NCBI RefSeq assembly: GCF_021730435.1
Contig: NZ_JABWGX010000009.1
Location: 1 to 64,000, forward strand
Direction of reading: 5' to 3'
Origin: Xanthobacter agilis
GTDB lineage: Bacteria > Pseudomonadota > Alphaproteobacteria > Rhizobiales > Xanthobacteraceae
Length of the DNA: 64,000 nt
The position numbers were made by a program, and so were the translations under genes. The notes beneath the pieces are model-generated. The model was not told the DNA's origin. It did not search any database and was given only the letters and a program-made list of their open reading frames with translations. This document shows positions 50,785 through 60,009 of this stretch, in pieces; within the stretch, counting starts at the first letter, position 1; each line of letters starts with the position of its first letter.

Positions 50785-52960
50785 CCGCGTTGTTCCTACC
50801 GGATTGATCGCCGTTTCTCCCCTGTTCGCGACGCTGCGGGCTGTCCTGATCGGCGCTCGACGACGAGGATTGGGAGGGCGACCATGATGCCGTCCGTACC
50901 GAGGCTTCCACCGGACTCGAAATGCTCTTTACGATGTCGAGGCTGTCCACCTTGGTGCCGTTGCTCTCGATGATCCGCACCAGGGTGTCGTGATCCTGGG
51001 TGAGCATCTGGGCGGTGGCGGCCTCGGTGGCCCGCACCCGGACCTCTAGGCCATTGGAGGTCAGGCGCATGTGGATCACCACGCGTCCGAGGCTTTCGGG
51101 GGTCACCGTCATTTCCAGAATGCGCACGGGACCCTGGGTGGTCGTGTTCTCTCCGGCCGGTAGGCCACGCTGCATGCGCGCTGCCTCTTCGGTGATGGCG
51201 CGGCTCACCTGCGCGGCTGTGGCGAAGGGCAGGCTGCTGATCGCGCTGAAGCTGCCGGTGGGCGTGGTCAGGGTCGTGCTCGCGCTCGCGCTCGTCGAAC
51301 CGCCGACGGACACCGAGGAGCCCTGTTCGCCGGCCGCGGCCCGCCGTGTCGTGGTGGTCTCGACCTCGGGAGAGTCCTCCCCATCGGTCCGCGCCTTGGC
51401 CGTGTCGTTCTGAGCGTCGGTCTCCGGCGCAACGGCGCTTTGATCGGCGCTCGCCCGATCGATGGTCGCCTGGAGTGGGCTTGCCGCGCGGGTGCCCGTC
51501 TCCTGGGCCGCTGCGGTCGGGTTCGCTTCGGCCTTTGTCGCTGTGCCCGCGCCCGTGTCCGATGCGACCTGGGCGGCGGACCGCTGCGCGGTGCCGGCCG
51601 CGCGGGTGCCGGTTGCAAGGGTTGGGATCGCCCGCGCGGCCATTTCTTGCGTGACAGATGTCTGTGCCGTGGCAGGTGCTGAGGCAGGTTCCGTGCTGTC
51701 GCCGTCCTGGGTTGCCGTGGTCGGCAACGCTTCGGTCTGGACCGAGGCCGCTTGTGATGCGGCTACCGGCGCCGTGGTCGCGTGCGCCGCGGCCCCTCGG
51801 CTCGTGAACGTCCGTGTCGATGCCTCTTGCGCTGGCTTCGTCTGCGCCGAAGCCTCCTGCGCCGGGGCGTCTTGCGCCGACGCGGTGCCACCGGCCGCTG
51901 CTGCCGCCTGTCGCTCGGTGAGACCAAGCACCGGCGCGAAGTGGGTTTCGCGCCGCGTGACATTCACCTGGATGCGGGTGACCTGATCGCTGCCGGAGGA
52001 AGCGGTCTGCCGCGATCCGGTAGTCGCCTCCGCGCCATCGCCGTTTCCGGCCGTCGTCTGCTCCTTGTCGCCGTCAGCCGTGGCCGCCTGGGGGGTCGCC
52101 TGCGGCTGGAGTGTGGCGAGCGTCGCGCTGGTCAAGCCGGCGGGCGTGGTGGTGGGCACCGCGGTGGCATCGGACGATGCGGAGCTCGGGAGATCGTCCG
52201 CCGCCTTCGGTTTGGCGGCGTCCGTCTTGTCGGAGCCATTGGTCGTGTGCTGGTCGGTACCGGTTGAGACGCCGCTGTCGGTCTTGGTCGGCTCCGGCGC
52301 CGTGTCGTCCTGTGCCGTTACGGTCTGGGGGGAGAGTTCTTGCTTCCGTGCCTCCACCGCCCGCGAGGCCGTGGTCGTGCTGGTTCGAGCCGTCTTCGGC
52401 GGGGCGGATGACGGGTCAGCCTCGGCCTGGTCTGCGTCGTCGCCGATTTCGGCGGCGTTCGGCTCCCGTCCGACGCTTGCGGCATCTTGCGTTTCGCGGG
52501 CCAGGCGCGCAAGGCGGCGTTCGGTCGTCGCGGCGTGCCGGTCGGTGCCAACGTTGGCCGCGGCATCGCCGTCCGGCGCGGCCAGTTCAGCGCTGGCCTT
52601 GGCATCCTCGGCGCCCGTGTCACCGTCGGTCGCAGCACTTTCGCCGTCGGCCTCCGCGTTGCCCAAAGTCGCGGCGGATGTCGCCTCTTCTCCGCTGGCC
52701 CACCGCTGCAGCAGGCGACCGAACGCCGCCGCGTCGCGCGCGGGTGTGCGCTTGTCCTCGACCTTCGTGTCCGCCGTCTCACCCTTGGCCTTCTCGGCCT
52801 TCTCAGATGACGCGGCGCCATCGGCAGACGTCTCGGCCAAGTTGGAGAAAATCTCCGCAAATGGGTCGCCGCCGGCCGAGGTCTTCGCGGCATCGGCGTG
52901 GCTGGTGCTGGTGGCCGTGGTTGCGGCAGTGGTGAAAGAGAAGTCGATGGGAGCGGTCAT
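50732..52960 (-). CDS. fliK: Flagellar hook-length control protein FliK
   Basis: 742 residues. Most is low-complexity (Ala, Thr, Ser, Gln, Asp), as in long FliK ruler regions. The conserved C-terminal domain occurs at about 605-690: RILEMTVTPESLGRVVIHMR and VRVRATEAATAQMLTQDHDT, where other FliK proteins contact FlhB. It measures the hook and switches secretion to filament proteins. Start overlaps the motC end by four bases. The length is on the long side for the family. Confidence 0.85.
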   Translation of the reverse strand: MTAPIDFSFTTAATTATSTSHADAAKTSAGGDPFAEIFSNLAETSADGAASSEKAEKAKGETADTKVEDKRTPARDAAAFGRLLQRWASGEEATSAATLGNAEADGESAATDGDTGAEDAKASAELAAPDGDAAANVGTDRHAATTERRLARLARETQDAASVGREPNAAEIGDDADQAEADPSSAPPKTARTSTTTASRAVEARKQELSPQTVTAQDDTAPEPTKTDSGVSTGTDQHTTNGSDKTDAAKPKAADDLPSSASSDATAVPTTTPAGLTSATLATLQPQATPQAATADGDKEQTTAGNGDGAEATTGSRQTASSGSDQVTRIQVNVTRRETHFAPVLGLTERQAAAAAGGTASAQDAPAQEASAQTKPAQEASTRTFTSRGAAAHATTAPVAASQAASVQTEALPTTATQDGDSTEPASAPATAQTSVTQEMAARAIPTLATGTRAAGTAQRSAAQVASDTGAGTATKAEANPTAAAQETGTRAASPLQATIDRASADQSAVAPETDAQNDTAKARTDGEDSPEVETTTTRRAAAGEQGSSVSVGGSTSASASTTLTTPTGSFSAISSLPFATAAQVSRAITEEAARMQRGLPAGENTTTQGPVRILEMTVTPESLGRVVIHMRLTSNGLEVRVRATEAATAQMLTQDHDTLVRIIESNGTKVDSLDIVKSISSPVEASVRTASWSPSQSSSSSADQDSPQRREQGRNGDQSGRNNADDDAQSRSQRSSDASDS

Positions 52961-54849
52961 CGGGGCGCAGCCTTCAATAGCGCGTCGATCTTAGTCAGTG
53001 CATCGCGGGCCCGCGACATGGCGGGCGAGGGTTTTATGTCGTCGGCGGTGCTCGGAGGGGACGGGGCACGTTTGTCCGGCAGCGGAAGCTGATCGGCCTG
53101 ACGCACGCTGTTCGCGGTTGACAGCGCCGCATCGACGAGCGCCGAGTCGGCCGGTTCCAGCCGGCTGCGGTCTACCCGCTTCAAGGCTTCGGCCGCGGCC
53201 TGAAAGCGATTGGGCATGACCGCCTCGGCGGCGCCCAGATAGACTTGCGCGCGCTCAGCGTCCCGGCTCGCGGTGGCGGCCAGTTCGCGGGCACGCAGGG
53301 CGGCTCCGGCGGCAAGCGTCGTCTTGCCCTCCATCAGTGCGGCGCGGGCGACGAGAAGGTACATTTCGCGGCGTCCCTCGTCATCCAGCACGGTCAGCAG
53401 ATCCTTCAGGCGTGCGAGCCCGTCCGGGGAATCGGCCACCTGCATCCGCACCATGGCGCTGGCGAAGCGCTGGCGGAAGTTGTCCGCATAGGCGGAACGG
53501 TTGAAGCGGTACAGATAATGCCGCGATAAACGCTCGAACGCGGCCACGTCGCCGCGCTGCGCGGCGACCAGGATCTCGCGGCGCAGGGCTGCTTCCTCGA
53601 CCAGGGTGCCGGGCGCGAGCAGGCGCGCCAGATCGAGCAATTCCGACGCCTTCTGTGGATCCTGGCGCACCGTCAGCGTCGCCTGGGCGAGTGCAATCTG
53701 CGCGCCGAGCAGGTTGGGGAGCTTGCGCGCGTCCACTTCGCCGAGCTCACGCAGGGCGGCGTCCTCGCGCCCTTCCGTGTAGAGCAGGGTGCCGAGCAAG
53801 AGCTTCTCGTCAATGGCCGGGCGGGGGTCGCGGGTGATGATGGCGCGCAGCACTGGCGGCGACCCGCCCGAGAGGAAATAGCTGATGAGCGCCCGCGCAT
53901 TGGCCGGATCCTGCCACACCGAAGGATCGGCCGAGGCGAATGCCTGGTCCATGTTGGCAATGACGGCGCGCTGGGTGGCGACGCCTTCCACCGATCCGGC
54001 CGCGATCCGGTCTTGCAGGTGCTGGAGGCGCCGCACCATCTCCACCGGCTTCAAGGTGTCGCCGGCGGTGGTGGTGGCGGCGGGAGCGGGCCGCGGCGCA
54101 ACCGGTGCGCTGGGCACCTCGGGTGCGACCGTCGCTTGGGCATTCCGCGGCTCCACCGCCGGCGCGGCGATGGTGGGCGGCGCGGGCACCGCCTTCCCGC
54201 TCGCGTCGTCAGGCGGTCCGCCGTCCGCACGCAGCGGCGTCGCCGTGGCCGGAGTCTGGGCATTGGGCGGCGCTGGGGCGGGAGTGTCCGTCGGCGCGGC
54301 ATCGGGCGCCGGGGCGGGTGGCGCGCCCTCAGGGCTCAATGGGCCGCGTGTTGGGGCGAATGCCGCGAGCGGGGCATCCGAGACCGGCGCTGCGGGAGGT
54401 GCGGCGGCCGCGACGGGCGGCGCGGGCGGGCCTCCCGCCAGAGGAATATCCGCGGGTGCGGGCGCCGGATCCACCACCGGAGCCGGAGCTGGAGCCGCGA
54501 TCGCGACAGGGGCGTCCATGGCCGGGCGGCGCGGCGGCAGAGGCACCGACGCCAAGGGCCTTTCCGGCTGCGGGGCGGCCGCGTTCCTTGGGCTTGGCGC
54601 GAGCGCCCCCGCTACCGGCGCGCTCGCTGCCGGCGCTGGGCGTGGCGCCGCCGCCGCAGGCCGGGGCGGCCGCGTCGCTGGTGCCGGGCGGGAGGGTGCG
54701 GGCACCGCCGCTGGCGCGTCCTGCGGGACATCTCCGCGCGCGCGCATACCGCCCCAAGGGTCGCCGGATTGCGCCTGGGCAAGGGAGACCGTCGCAAGGC
54801 CCAAGGCGACGGCCGGCAACACGCGGAGGAAGGACCGGCGTTGCCTCAT
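52957..54849 (-). CDS. motC: Chemotaxis/motility protein MotC
   Basis: 630 residues with a signal peptide (FLRVLPAVALGLATVSLAQA). Residues ~30-270 are Pro/Ala-rich; the conserved MotC part follows (MVRRLQHLQDRIAAGSVEGV, FLSGGSPPVLRAIITRDPRP, ALRARELAATASRDAERAQV). MotC is a periplasmic protein known from Rhizobiales, needed for motor rotation and interacting with MotB. The Pro-rich stretch is longer than usual. Overlaps motB (54846-54849) and fliK by four bases each. Confidence 0.85.
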   Translation of the reverse strand: MRQRRSFLRVLPAVALGLATVSLAQAQSGDPWGGMRARGDVPQDAPAAVPAPSRPAPATRPPRPAAAAPRPAPAASAPVAGALAPSPRNAAAPQPERPLASVPLPPRRPAMDAPVAIAAPAPAPVVDPAPAPADIPLAGGPPAPPVAAAAPPAAPVSDAPLAAFAPTRGPLSPEGAPPAPAPDAAPTDTPAPAPPNAQTPATATPLRADGGPPDDASGKAVPAPPTIAAPAVEPRNAQATVAPEVPSAPVAPRPAPAATTTAGDTLKPVEMVRRLQHLQDRIAAGSVEGVATQRAVIANMDQAFASADPSVWQDPANARALISYFLSGGSPPVLRAIITRDPRPAIDEKLLLGTLLYTEGREDAALRELGEVDARKLPNLLGAQIALAQATLTVRQDPQKASELLDLARLLAPGTLVEEAALRREILVAAQRGDVAAFERLSRHYLYRFNRSAYADNFRQRFASAMVRMQVADSPDGLARLKDLLTVLDDEGRREMYLLVARAALMEGKTTLAAGAALRARELAATASRDAERAQVYLGAAEAVMPNRFQAAAEALKRVDRSRLEPADSALVDAALSTANSVRQADQLPLPDKRAPSPPSTADDIKPSPAMSRARDALTKIDALLKAAPR

Positions 54850-55994
54850 GGGGTCGGCGTCCGCAGCAGGATTTCAATGCGCCTGTTCTGCGGCGCATTG
54901 GCATCACCCGTATTCTTCAGGTCGCGGTCGGCGACGCCTTCGATCTTCACGACACGCTTTTCGTCGAGCCCACCCCGCACCAGCATGTAAAGCGCCATAT
55001 GGGCGCGGGCCGAGGACAGGCGCCAGTTATCATAGGTTTCCGAACGGAAGGGACGGCCATCGGTGTGGCCGCGAATGGTGACGTTGCCGGGCCGCTTCTG
55101 AAGGGCGCGGGCGATCTGCTCCATGGCGCGCACGAGACGCCCGTCGGGAATGGCGGAGCCCACCGGGAACATCGAATAATCGATGTCGTCGGTGAGATCG
55201 ATCACGAGGCCCTCGGACGTCGCCTTCACGCTGAGGTTCGGCGCATGTGGACCGTTGACAGAGCCCGCGAGGGCGCTCTTGAGCTCGCCCTCCAGCGCAT
55301 TGGCGGCTTTATCCTGTGCCGGGGAGGGGGCCTTGTCGCCGGTGCGGGCGGCGGCGTCATGCGCCGGCTTGGCAGGTGCGCTGTCGCGCGCTGCCGTGCC
55401 CGCGGCTGCGGGCGCCGAGGCATCCGACGCGGCGGCATCACGATCCGCCCGCGCTTTTTGCCCCGCAGCCGCCTTCCAATAGCTGGGATCGAACGGATCC
55501 CGGCTCACGTCGCCGGCGCCGGTTCCCGGTGAGCCCGAGGTGCCGGCCGCGGGGGGAGGCGGGCCGCCGGGGCTCGGATCCGAATCATGGGCGAGCTGCT
55601 TGAGGACCGCATAGGGGTCCTGGAACGCCGCCCGTTCTTTGTCGCCTTGCTGGCGATCATCCCCGGCGCCGGTGTCGTGCCCGACGCTGTTCTTCAAGGC
55701 CGAAGGCTCCTTGCCCTCGGCGGAAGTGCCCTTCGGCGACGCATCTTGCGGGTCGTTGAGACCCTTCACGTCGCTCACGCTTGCGGCGAGGTCCACCGGA
55801 TTGAAGTAGTTGGCGATGGCCTTGCGGGTTTCGCTGTCGGTGACATTGATGAGCCACATGATGAGGAAGAACGCCATCATCGCCGTCATGAAATCGGCGT
55901 GCGCCACCTTCCACGCGCTTGAATGATGCTCGTGTTCTTCTTCTTCGTGGCGTTTGATGATGATGAGGTCGCCGTGATCCTTACTCTCCGCCAC
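54846..55994 (-). CDS. motB: Flagellar motor stator protein MotB
   Basis: 382 residues from GTG 55994, preceded by AAGGAGGGG (a start 24 bases earlier lacks this). The proton-channel Asp is in WKVAHADFMTAMMAFFLIMW (Asp34), in the single membrane segment. The OmpA-type peptidoglycan-binding domain lies at the C-terminus (VTIRGHTDGRPFRSETYDNW). A ~120-residue linker is Ala/Asp-rich. It anchors the stator; motA is not in the window. Overlaps fliH and motC. Confidence 0.9.
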   Translation of the reverse strand: MAESKDHGDLIIIKRHEEEEHEHHSSAWKVAHADFMTAMMAFFLIMWLINVTDSETRKAIANYFNPVDLAASVSDVKGLNDPQDASPKGTSAEGKEPSALKNSVGHDTGAGDDRQQGDKERAAFQDPYAVLKQLAHDSDPSPGGPPPPAAGTSGSPGTGAGDVSRDPFDPSYWKAAAGQKARADRDAAASDASAPAAAGTAARDSAPAKPAHDAAARTGDKAPSPAQDKAANALEGELKSALAGSVNGPHAPNLSVKATSEGLVIDLTDDIDYSMFPVGSAIPDGRLVRAMEQIARALQKRPGNVTIRGHTDGRPFRSETYDNWRLSSARAHMALYMLVRGGLDEKRVVKIEGVADRDLKNTGDANAPQNRRIEILLRTPTP

Positions 55995-56694
55995 GGTCCC
56001 CTCCTTCGTCCGCGCCATCTTCCACCGCGGCGCTGAGGAGGCGCGACCAAGGGGCGAGACGACTCTCGATCAGCGTATCGCCACAGGTGGCTTCAATCTC
56101 GGCCCCTGGCGCGCTCACGAAGACGATGCCTTCCGGCTCTCCCAGCCGCTCTTTCAGCACATCGAGCAGGTCTTCACTGCCGCGTATGGTGATGACGGGC
56201 TGGGGTGCATCTCCAGGAAAGGGCTGGCTCAGAAGCGCGGCGATGGCTTGGCGCACCTCGTCGATCGCCCGCGCGCGCATGGCGTCGTTGACGAAGGGAC
56301 CGAGGATCCGCGCCAGCGCGCCGCTGATGCGCGATTCCAGCGCGCCATAGGCCTCGCCCATGGCCGCCGCCAGGCGGTCGCCTTCGGCCTCGCACCATTC
56401 GGCGCGTGCGGTCGCAATGCGCTCGCGCAAGGTGACCTCGAACCGCTCCGCATCCTCACGCCGCGCGGCTTCACTCGCGGCGAGCTCGGCCCGCGCCTTG
56501 GTCACCGCATCTCGCACCGCCTGGGAGACCGCGAGACCGACCTCCTCCTGGCTGTAAGTGGGGGCCGGCGGCGCGGAATGTGGTGGACCCCCAAGGCTGT
56601 CCGCCCCCGAGCGCGAGCCCTGGCCATCGCGACCCGAGGGGCGCAGCGAGCCGTCAGGGCTGAAATGCGGAAGGTAGCGCAACAGCGTCTGCAT
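55981..56694 (-). CDS. fliH: FliH-like flagellar export ATPase regulator
   Basis: 237 residues from ATG 56694, three bases after the fliF stop. The central part is helical and Glu/Arg/Ala-rich (VRDAVTKARAELAASEAARR), with a C-terminal globular part (LLDVLKERLGEPEGIVFVSA), as in FliH/HrpE proteins that bind FliI. Sequence is divergent; the call leans on position between fliF and motB and on secondary structure. Confidence 0.65.
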   Translation of the reverse strand: MQTLLRYLPHFSPDGSLRPSGRDGQGSRSGADSLGGPPHSAPPAPTYSQEEVGLAVSQAVRDAVTKARAELAASEAARREDAERFEVTLRERIATARAEWCEAEGDRLAAAMGEAYGALESRISGALARILGPFVNDAMRARAIDEVRQAIAALLSQPFPGDAPQPVITIRGSEDLLDVLKERLGEPEGIVFVSAPGAEIEATCGDTLIESRLAPWSRLLSAAVEDGADEGGDRGGE

Positions 56695-56696
56695 GG

Positions 56697-58394
56697 TCAG
56701 GTCCGGGCCTCCTGATGCAGCCACTGCCGCAGGATCGCGACGGCCTGATCCTCGTCATATTCGACGATCTGCTCGAGCCGCCTCTGCGGCGAGCGATTCT
56801 TGCGGTTGGTGAGGTCGCCGATCAGATTGACCGCCTCTTCGCCGCCGCCGCCCTCGAGGGCGGGCGCCATGGGCGGTCCGGCGATCGCGGGCGTGCCGGC
56901 GGGACCCTCGACGCCGGGGATCGGCGGCGCCGTGAGCATGGCGGTCTCGATATCCGCCACTTCGGACTCGATGGCGTCCTGGGGGCGCGACAGCACGGCC
57001 CGCACCGCCGGCCGCAGGCCGAACCAGATGAGGAGGGCGGCCACCGCGAGGAAGGTCAGGGCATTGATCATCGTTCCCGCCTGGCGCAGCAGAAGCTCGG
57101 TCCACGGCAGCGGCGGCACCGGGTCCATGGCATGGCCGCCGTCCGCGAAGGACACCGCGGCCACCTTCAGCTTGTCGCCGCGATCCTTGTCATAGCCGGC
57201 CGCGGAAGCCACGAGCTGTTCGACCTCGTAGATCTGCTGCTCGACGGGGATCACCTCCGAGCCGGAGCTCGTGGTTCCCGCGGGGGCCGCGAGCCGGTCG
57301 CGATTCACCAGAACGGCGATCGACAGGCCCTTCACCACATAAGCGTCACGCACGGTCTGCACCGTGCGGCTGGAGACCTCGAAATTGGTCAATTCCTCAC
57401 GGCGCGAGGAACTCTCATTCGCGTCGGTGGTGGGCTGGCTGGTGGTCTGGTTATTGGGAATGTTCTGCTGAACGGTGGTGGTGGGCTGCTTCGTGCGATT
57501 CTGGCTCTCGCCGAGCTCCTTCACCACTCGAACGGAGCGCTCGACCCGCGACTGGGGATCGAAGGTGGTCTCCTGGGTGGTCACGCGATCGGTGTCGAGG
57601 CGCGAGGACACGCTGACCTCGAAATTGCCGAGACCCAGATAGGGCGTGAGCGTGCGCCGGATCTTTTCCTCGGTCTCGCGGTTCACCTGCTGTTGCAGGG
57701 CGGCCTTGCGGCCGGTCGCGGCGTTGGCGCCGTCGTCGGATGCCGACAGCACCGCGCCTTCGGTGTTGAGGACGGTCACTTCCTCAAGCTTGAGGCCGGG
57801 GACGGCGGAGGCCACAAGGCGCCGGATGGCCTGGGCGGTGGAGGCATCCTCGGCGTTTTCGGTGCGGATCACCACCGACGCCGAGGCCTGCTGCTGGTCG
57901 CGGCGGAAGGCGGCCCGATCGGGCAGCACAATGTGAACCCGCGCCGCCTTGATGCCCTTCATGGTCTGAATGGTGCGGGCCAGCTCCCCCTCCAAAGCAC
58001 GCACGCGCGTGACTTCCTGCATGAAGGAGGTGAGCCCGAAGGAGCGGACATCGTTGAAGAGTTCGTAGCCGGTGTTGGCGCTCTGGGGCAGGCCCTTCAC
58101 GGCCAGCAGCATGCGGGCCTTGGCGGTGTCGGCATGACCGACCATCACCGTCGTGCCATCGGCATTCACGTCGAAGGGGATGCCGGCATCCTTCAGCGCG
58201 CCGCCGATGCGATTGACGTCTTCGCGCGTCAGGTTGGAATAAAGCGGCTCTCGCTCGGGCTGGCCGAGGTAATACACGCCTGCCGCGATGGTGCCGACCA
58301 CCGTCAGGCCGATGAGTCCAAGGGCGACCAGCCGGCGCATGCCGAGGTCACGCAGATTTTGCCACAGGAGTTCAAGCTGCTTCTGGCCAATCAT
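56697..58394 (-). CDS. fliF: Flagellar MS-ring protein FliF
   Basis: 565 residues from ATG 58394; the frame is open further upstream but MIGQKQLELLWQNL is the expected start. Membrane segment near 20-40 (VALGLIGLTVVGTIAAGVYY), then ring-building motifs (NRIGGALKDAGIPFDVN, ARTIQTMKGIKAARVHIVLP), a second segment near 425-450 and the C-terminal FliG-binding tail (RSPQRRLEQIVEYDEDQAVA). It forms the inner-membrane base of the flagellum. First gene of a minus-strand operon continuing to the transglycosylase. Confidence 0.93.
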   Translation of the reverse strand: MIGQKQLELLWQNLRDLGMRRLVALGLIGLTVVGTIAAGVYYLGQPEREPLYSNLTREDVNRIGGALKDAGIPFDVNADGTTVMVGHADTAKARMLLAVKGLPQSANTGYELFNDVRSFGLTSFMQEVTRVRALEGELARTIQTMKGIKAARVHIVLPDRAAFRRDQQQASASVVIRTENAEDASTAQAIRRLVASAVPGLKLEEVTVLNTEGAVLSASDDGANAATGRKAALQQQVNRETEEKIRRTLTPYLGLGNFEVSVSSRLDTDRVTTQETTFDPQSRVERSVRVVKELGESQNRTKQPTTTVQQNIPNNQTTSQPTTDANESSSRREELTNFEVSSRTVQTVRDAYVVKGLSIAVLVNRDRLAAPAGTTSSGSEVIPVEQQIYEVEQLVASAAGYDKDRGDKLKVAAVSFADGGHAMDPVPPLPWTELLLRQAGTMINALTFLAVAALLIWFGLRPAVRAVLSRPQDAIESEVADIETAMLTAPPIPGVEGPAGTPAIAGPPMAPALEGGGGEEAVNLIGDLTNRKNRSPQRRLEQIVEYDEDQAVAILRQWLHQEART

Positions 58395-58552
58395 CCGCCG
58401 ATCTCGTCCGCTAACGCTCCCACCCCGCAATTTAACTTTCGCGGTGAGGGTGAAACTGAAGGCCAAGCGGCCGGAACGCGAACGCCCGGACCTCGCGCCA
58501 AGCCTGAGTGTCGGCGGTCAAACTTGCCTGGGCATTGCAGGCGGGAAGAGAC

Positions 58553-58583
58553 AAAAAAGGCCGCCCTCCAAGGAGGCGCGGCC
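58553..58583 (-). terminator. Second terminator downstream of flagellin
   Basis: On the minus strand, GGCCGCGCCTCC (58583-58572) pairs with GGAGGGCGGCC (58569-58559) with one bulge and a two-base loop, followed by six U (58558-58553). It is a good intrinsic terminator between flagellin and fliF, backing up the one at 58653-58685. Confidence 0.8.
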
Positions 58584-58652
58584 AAATAAATCCACTCTGG
58601 GGAAGAATGGCGAATATCCAGATTGCCCGGAACGGACTCCGGAATTTATAAA

Positions 58653-58685
58653 ACCGCCGCGCCCAGGAGGGTTGGGCGCGGCGGT
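58653..58685 (-). terminator. First terminator downstream of flagellin
   Basis: ACCGCCGCGCCCA (58653-58665) pairs perfectly over 13 bp with TGGGCGCGGCGGT (58673-58685), loop of seven bases, followed on the minus strand by TTTTATAAATT. It begins eight bases after the flagellin stop. Confidence 0.85.
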
Positions 58686-58692
58686 CTTTACC

Positions 58693-59775
58693 TCACTGGA
58701 AGAGCTGCAGCACGTTCTGCGACGAGCTGTTGGCGATCGAGAGCGACTGGATGGCCAGAGACTGCTGGGTCTGCAGGGCCTTCAGGCGGGTCGACTCTTC
58801 TTCCATGTCCGCGTCCACGAGGGTGCCGATCGAAGACTTGTTGAGGTCGATCAGGCTGCTCGCGAAGGTCTGCTGGGACTCCAGGCGGCTCGAGGTGGAG
58901 CCGAGCTTGCTGCCACCGCTGGTCACCTGCGAGATGGTCGCGTCGACCAGCTTGGTGAAGGCCTGGATCAGGTCCACGTCGCTGTCGGTCGCGGCAGTGC
59001 CGGAACCGTCGATATCGGTCAGGTCGATTTCGGCGACCGAGCCGGTCCACGTGCCCGTCGAGCCATCGGCCTTCGAGTACGAGATCGTGAACTGGCTGTC
59101 CATGAAGCCCTTGACGTCCGTCGCGGTGGTGCTCAGCGTCACCGTCACGGCGCCATTGGTGCCGCTGGTGAAGCTGGCGTTGGTGGCCACCGTGGCCAGC
59201 GACGCCGCGGTCGTGGACGCGGTGTTGCCAGCCGTGTTGGAATCGTACAGGCGGAAGGAGCCGGTATCGAGGCTGGTCGTGCCCACACTCACGGTCTCGC
59301 CGCTGCGCGAGAAGGACGACAGCAGGTTCCGCTCTTCGGTGAAGGTCGTGCTGCTGGAGTCGACGGAGAGCCAGTTGTCACCGGCGCTGCCCGACACGCT
59401 GTTGGTCGCAGCGGTCTTGATGTTGGTGAGGGCGGCGTCGATGTCGTCCTGGTTCGCGCCGCGGTCGGCGGTCGAAGACACCGAGGCGGCCAGCGAGCTC
59501 TTGATGGTGTCGAGATAGGTGAGGACCTGCTCGACGCCCGAGGAGGCGGTGGTCACCGCGTTCTGGTCCAGCGCCATCGCGTCCGACACCGCGCTCAGGG
59601 CGCTGTTGTCGGAGGTGAGGGTGGTGGAGATGGTCCAGTAGCCGGCGCCGTCCGAAGCGCCGTTAATCTTCTTGCCGGTCGAGACGCGGTTGTTGGTGGT
59701 CTCGAGCTGGTCATTGATCGACCGCAGGGTCTGGAGGGCGACCGTTGCGGAGTTGTTGGTGATCATGCTGGTCAT
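58693..59775 (-). CDS. fliC: Flagellin
   Basis: 360 residues. Conserved D0/D1 regions at both ends: TNNSATVALQTLRSINDQLE and STGKKINGASDGAGYWTIST at the N-terminus, and QQSLAIQSLSIANSSSQNVL at the C-terminus with terminal Phe-Gln. The middle (about 150-270) is Ser/Thr-rich, offering many potential O-glycosylation sites, and has no Cys. Single-copy in this window, between fliP and fliF. Followed by two terminators, as expected for a highly expressed gene. Confidence 0.93.
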   Translation of the reverse strand: MTSMITNNSATVALQTLRSINDQLETTNNRVSTGKKINGASDGAGYWTISTTLTSDNSALSAVSDAMALDQNAVTTASSGVEQVLTYLDTIKSSLAASVSSTADRGANQDDIDAALTNIKTAATNSVSGSAGDNWLSVDSSSTTFTEERNLLSSFSRSGETVSVGTTSLDTGSFRLYDSNTAGNTASTTAASLATVATNASFTSGTNGAVTVTLSTTATDVKGFMDSQFTISYSKADGSTGTWTGSVAEIDLTDIDGSGTAATDSDVDLIQAFTKLVDATISQVTSGGSKLGSTSSRLESQQTFASSLIDLNKSSIGTLVDADMEEESTRLKALQTQQSLAIQSLSIANSSSQNVLQLFQ

Positions 59776-59936
59776 GATGAAATGTCCCTCTTCAGGTACA
59801 AGTGAAGAATTTCAGGGGGACATGCCGGACTTTCACCGGAATGACAGGGCGGCATCATGCCTTTGAATTTGGATCTAAAACGATCCAAAGGACCACCGAA
59901 GCGCGTCCCTCAACCTGTCATGGTCAAAAGCTAGCA

Positions 59937-59965
59937 CGGGAAGCTTGCGCGAGGCAAGCTTCCCG
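59937..59965 (-). terminator. Hairpin after fliP
   Basis: CGGGAAGCTTGC (59937-59948) pairs perfectly with GCAAGCTTCCCG (59954-59965). It lies 45 nt after the fliP stop and about 160 nt before the flagellin ATG, so it probably separates the fliP transcript from the flagellin promoter. No long U-run. Confidence 0.65.
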
Positions 59966-60009
59966 GATGGGGCTGGCCGAAAATGTCGCGGCTGTAGGGA
60001 ACGGCCGGA

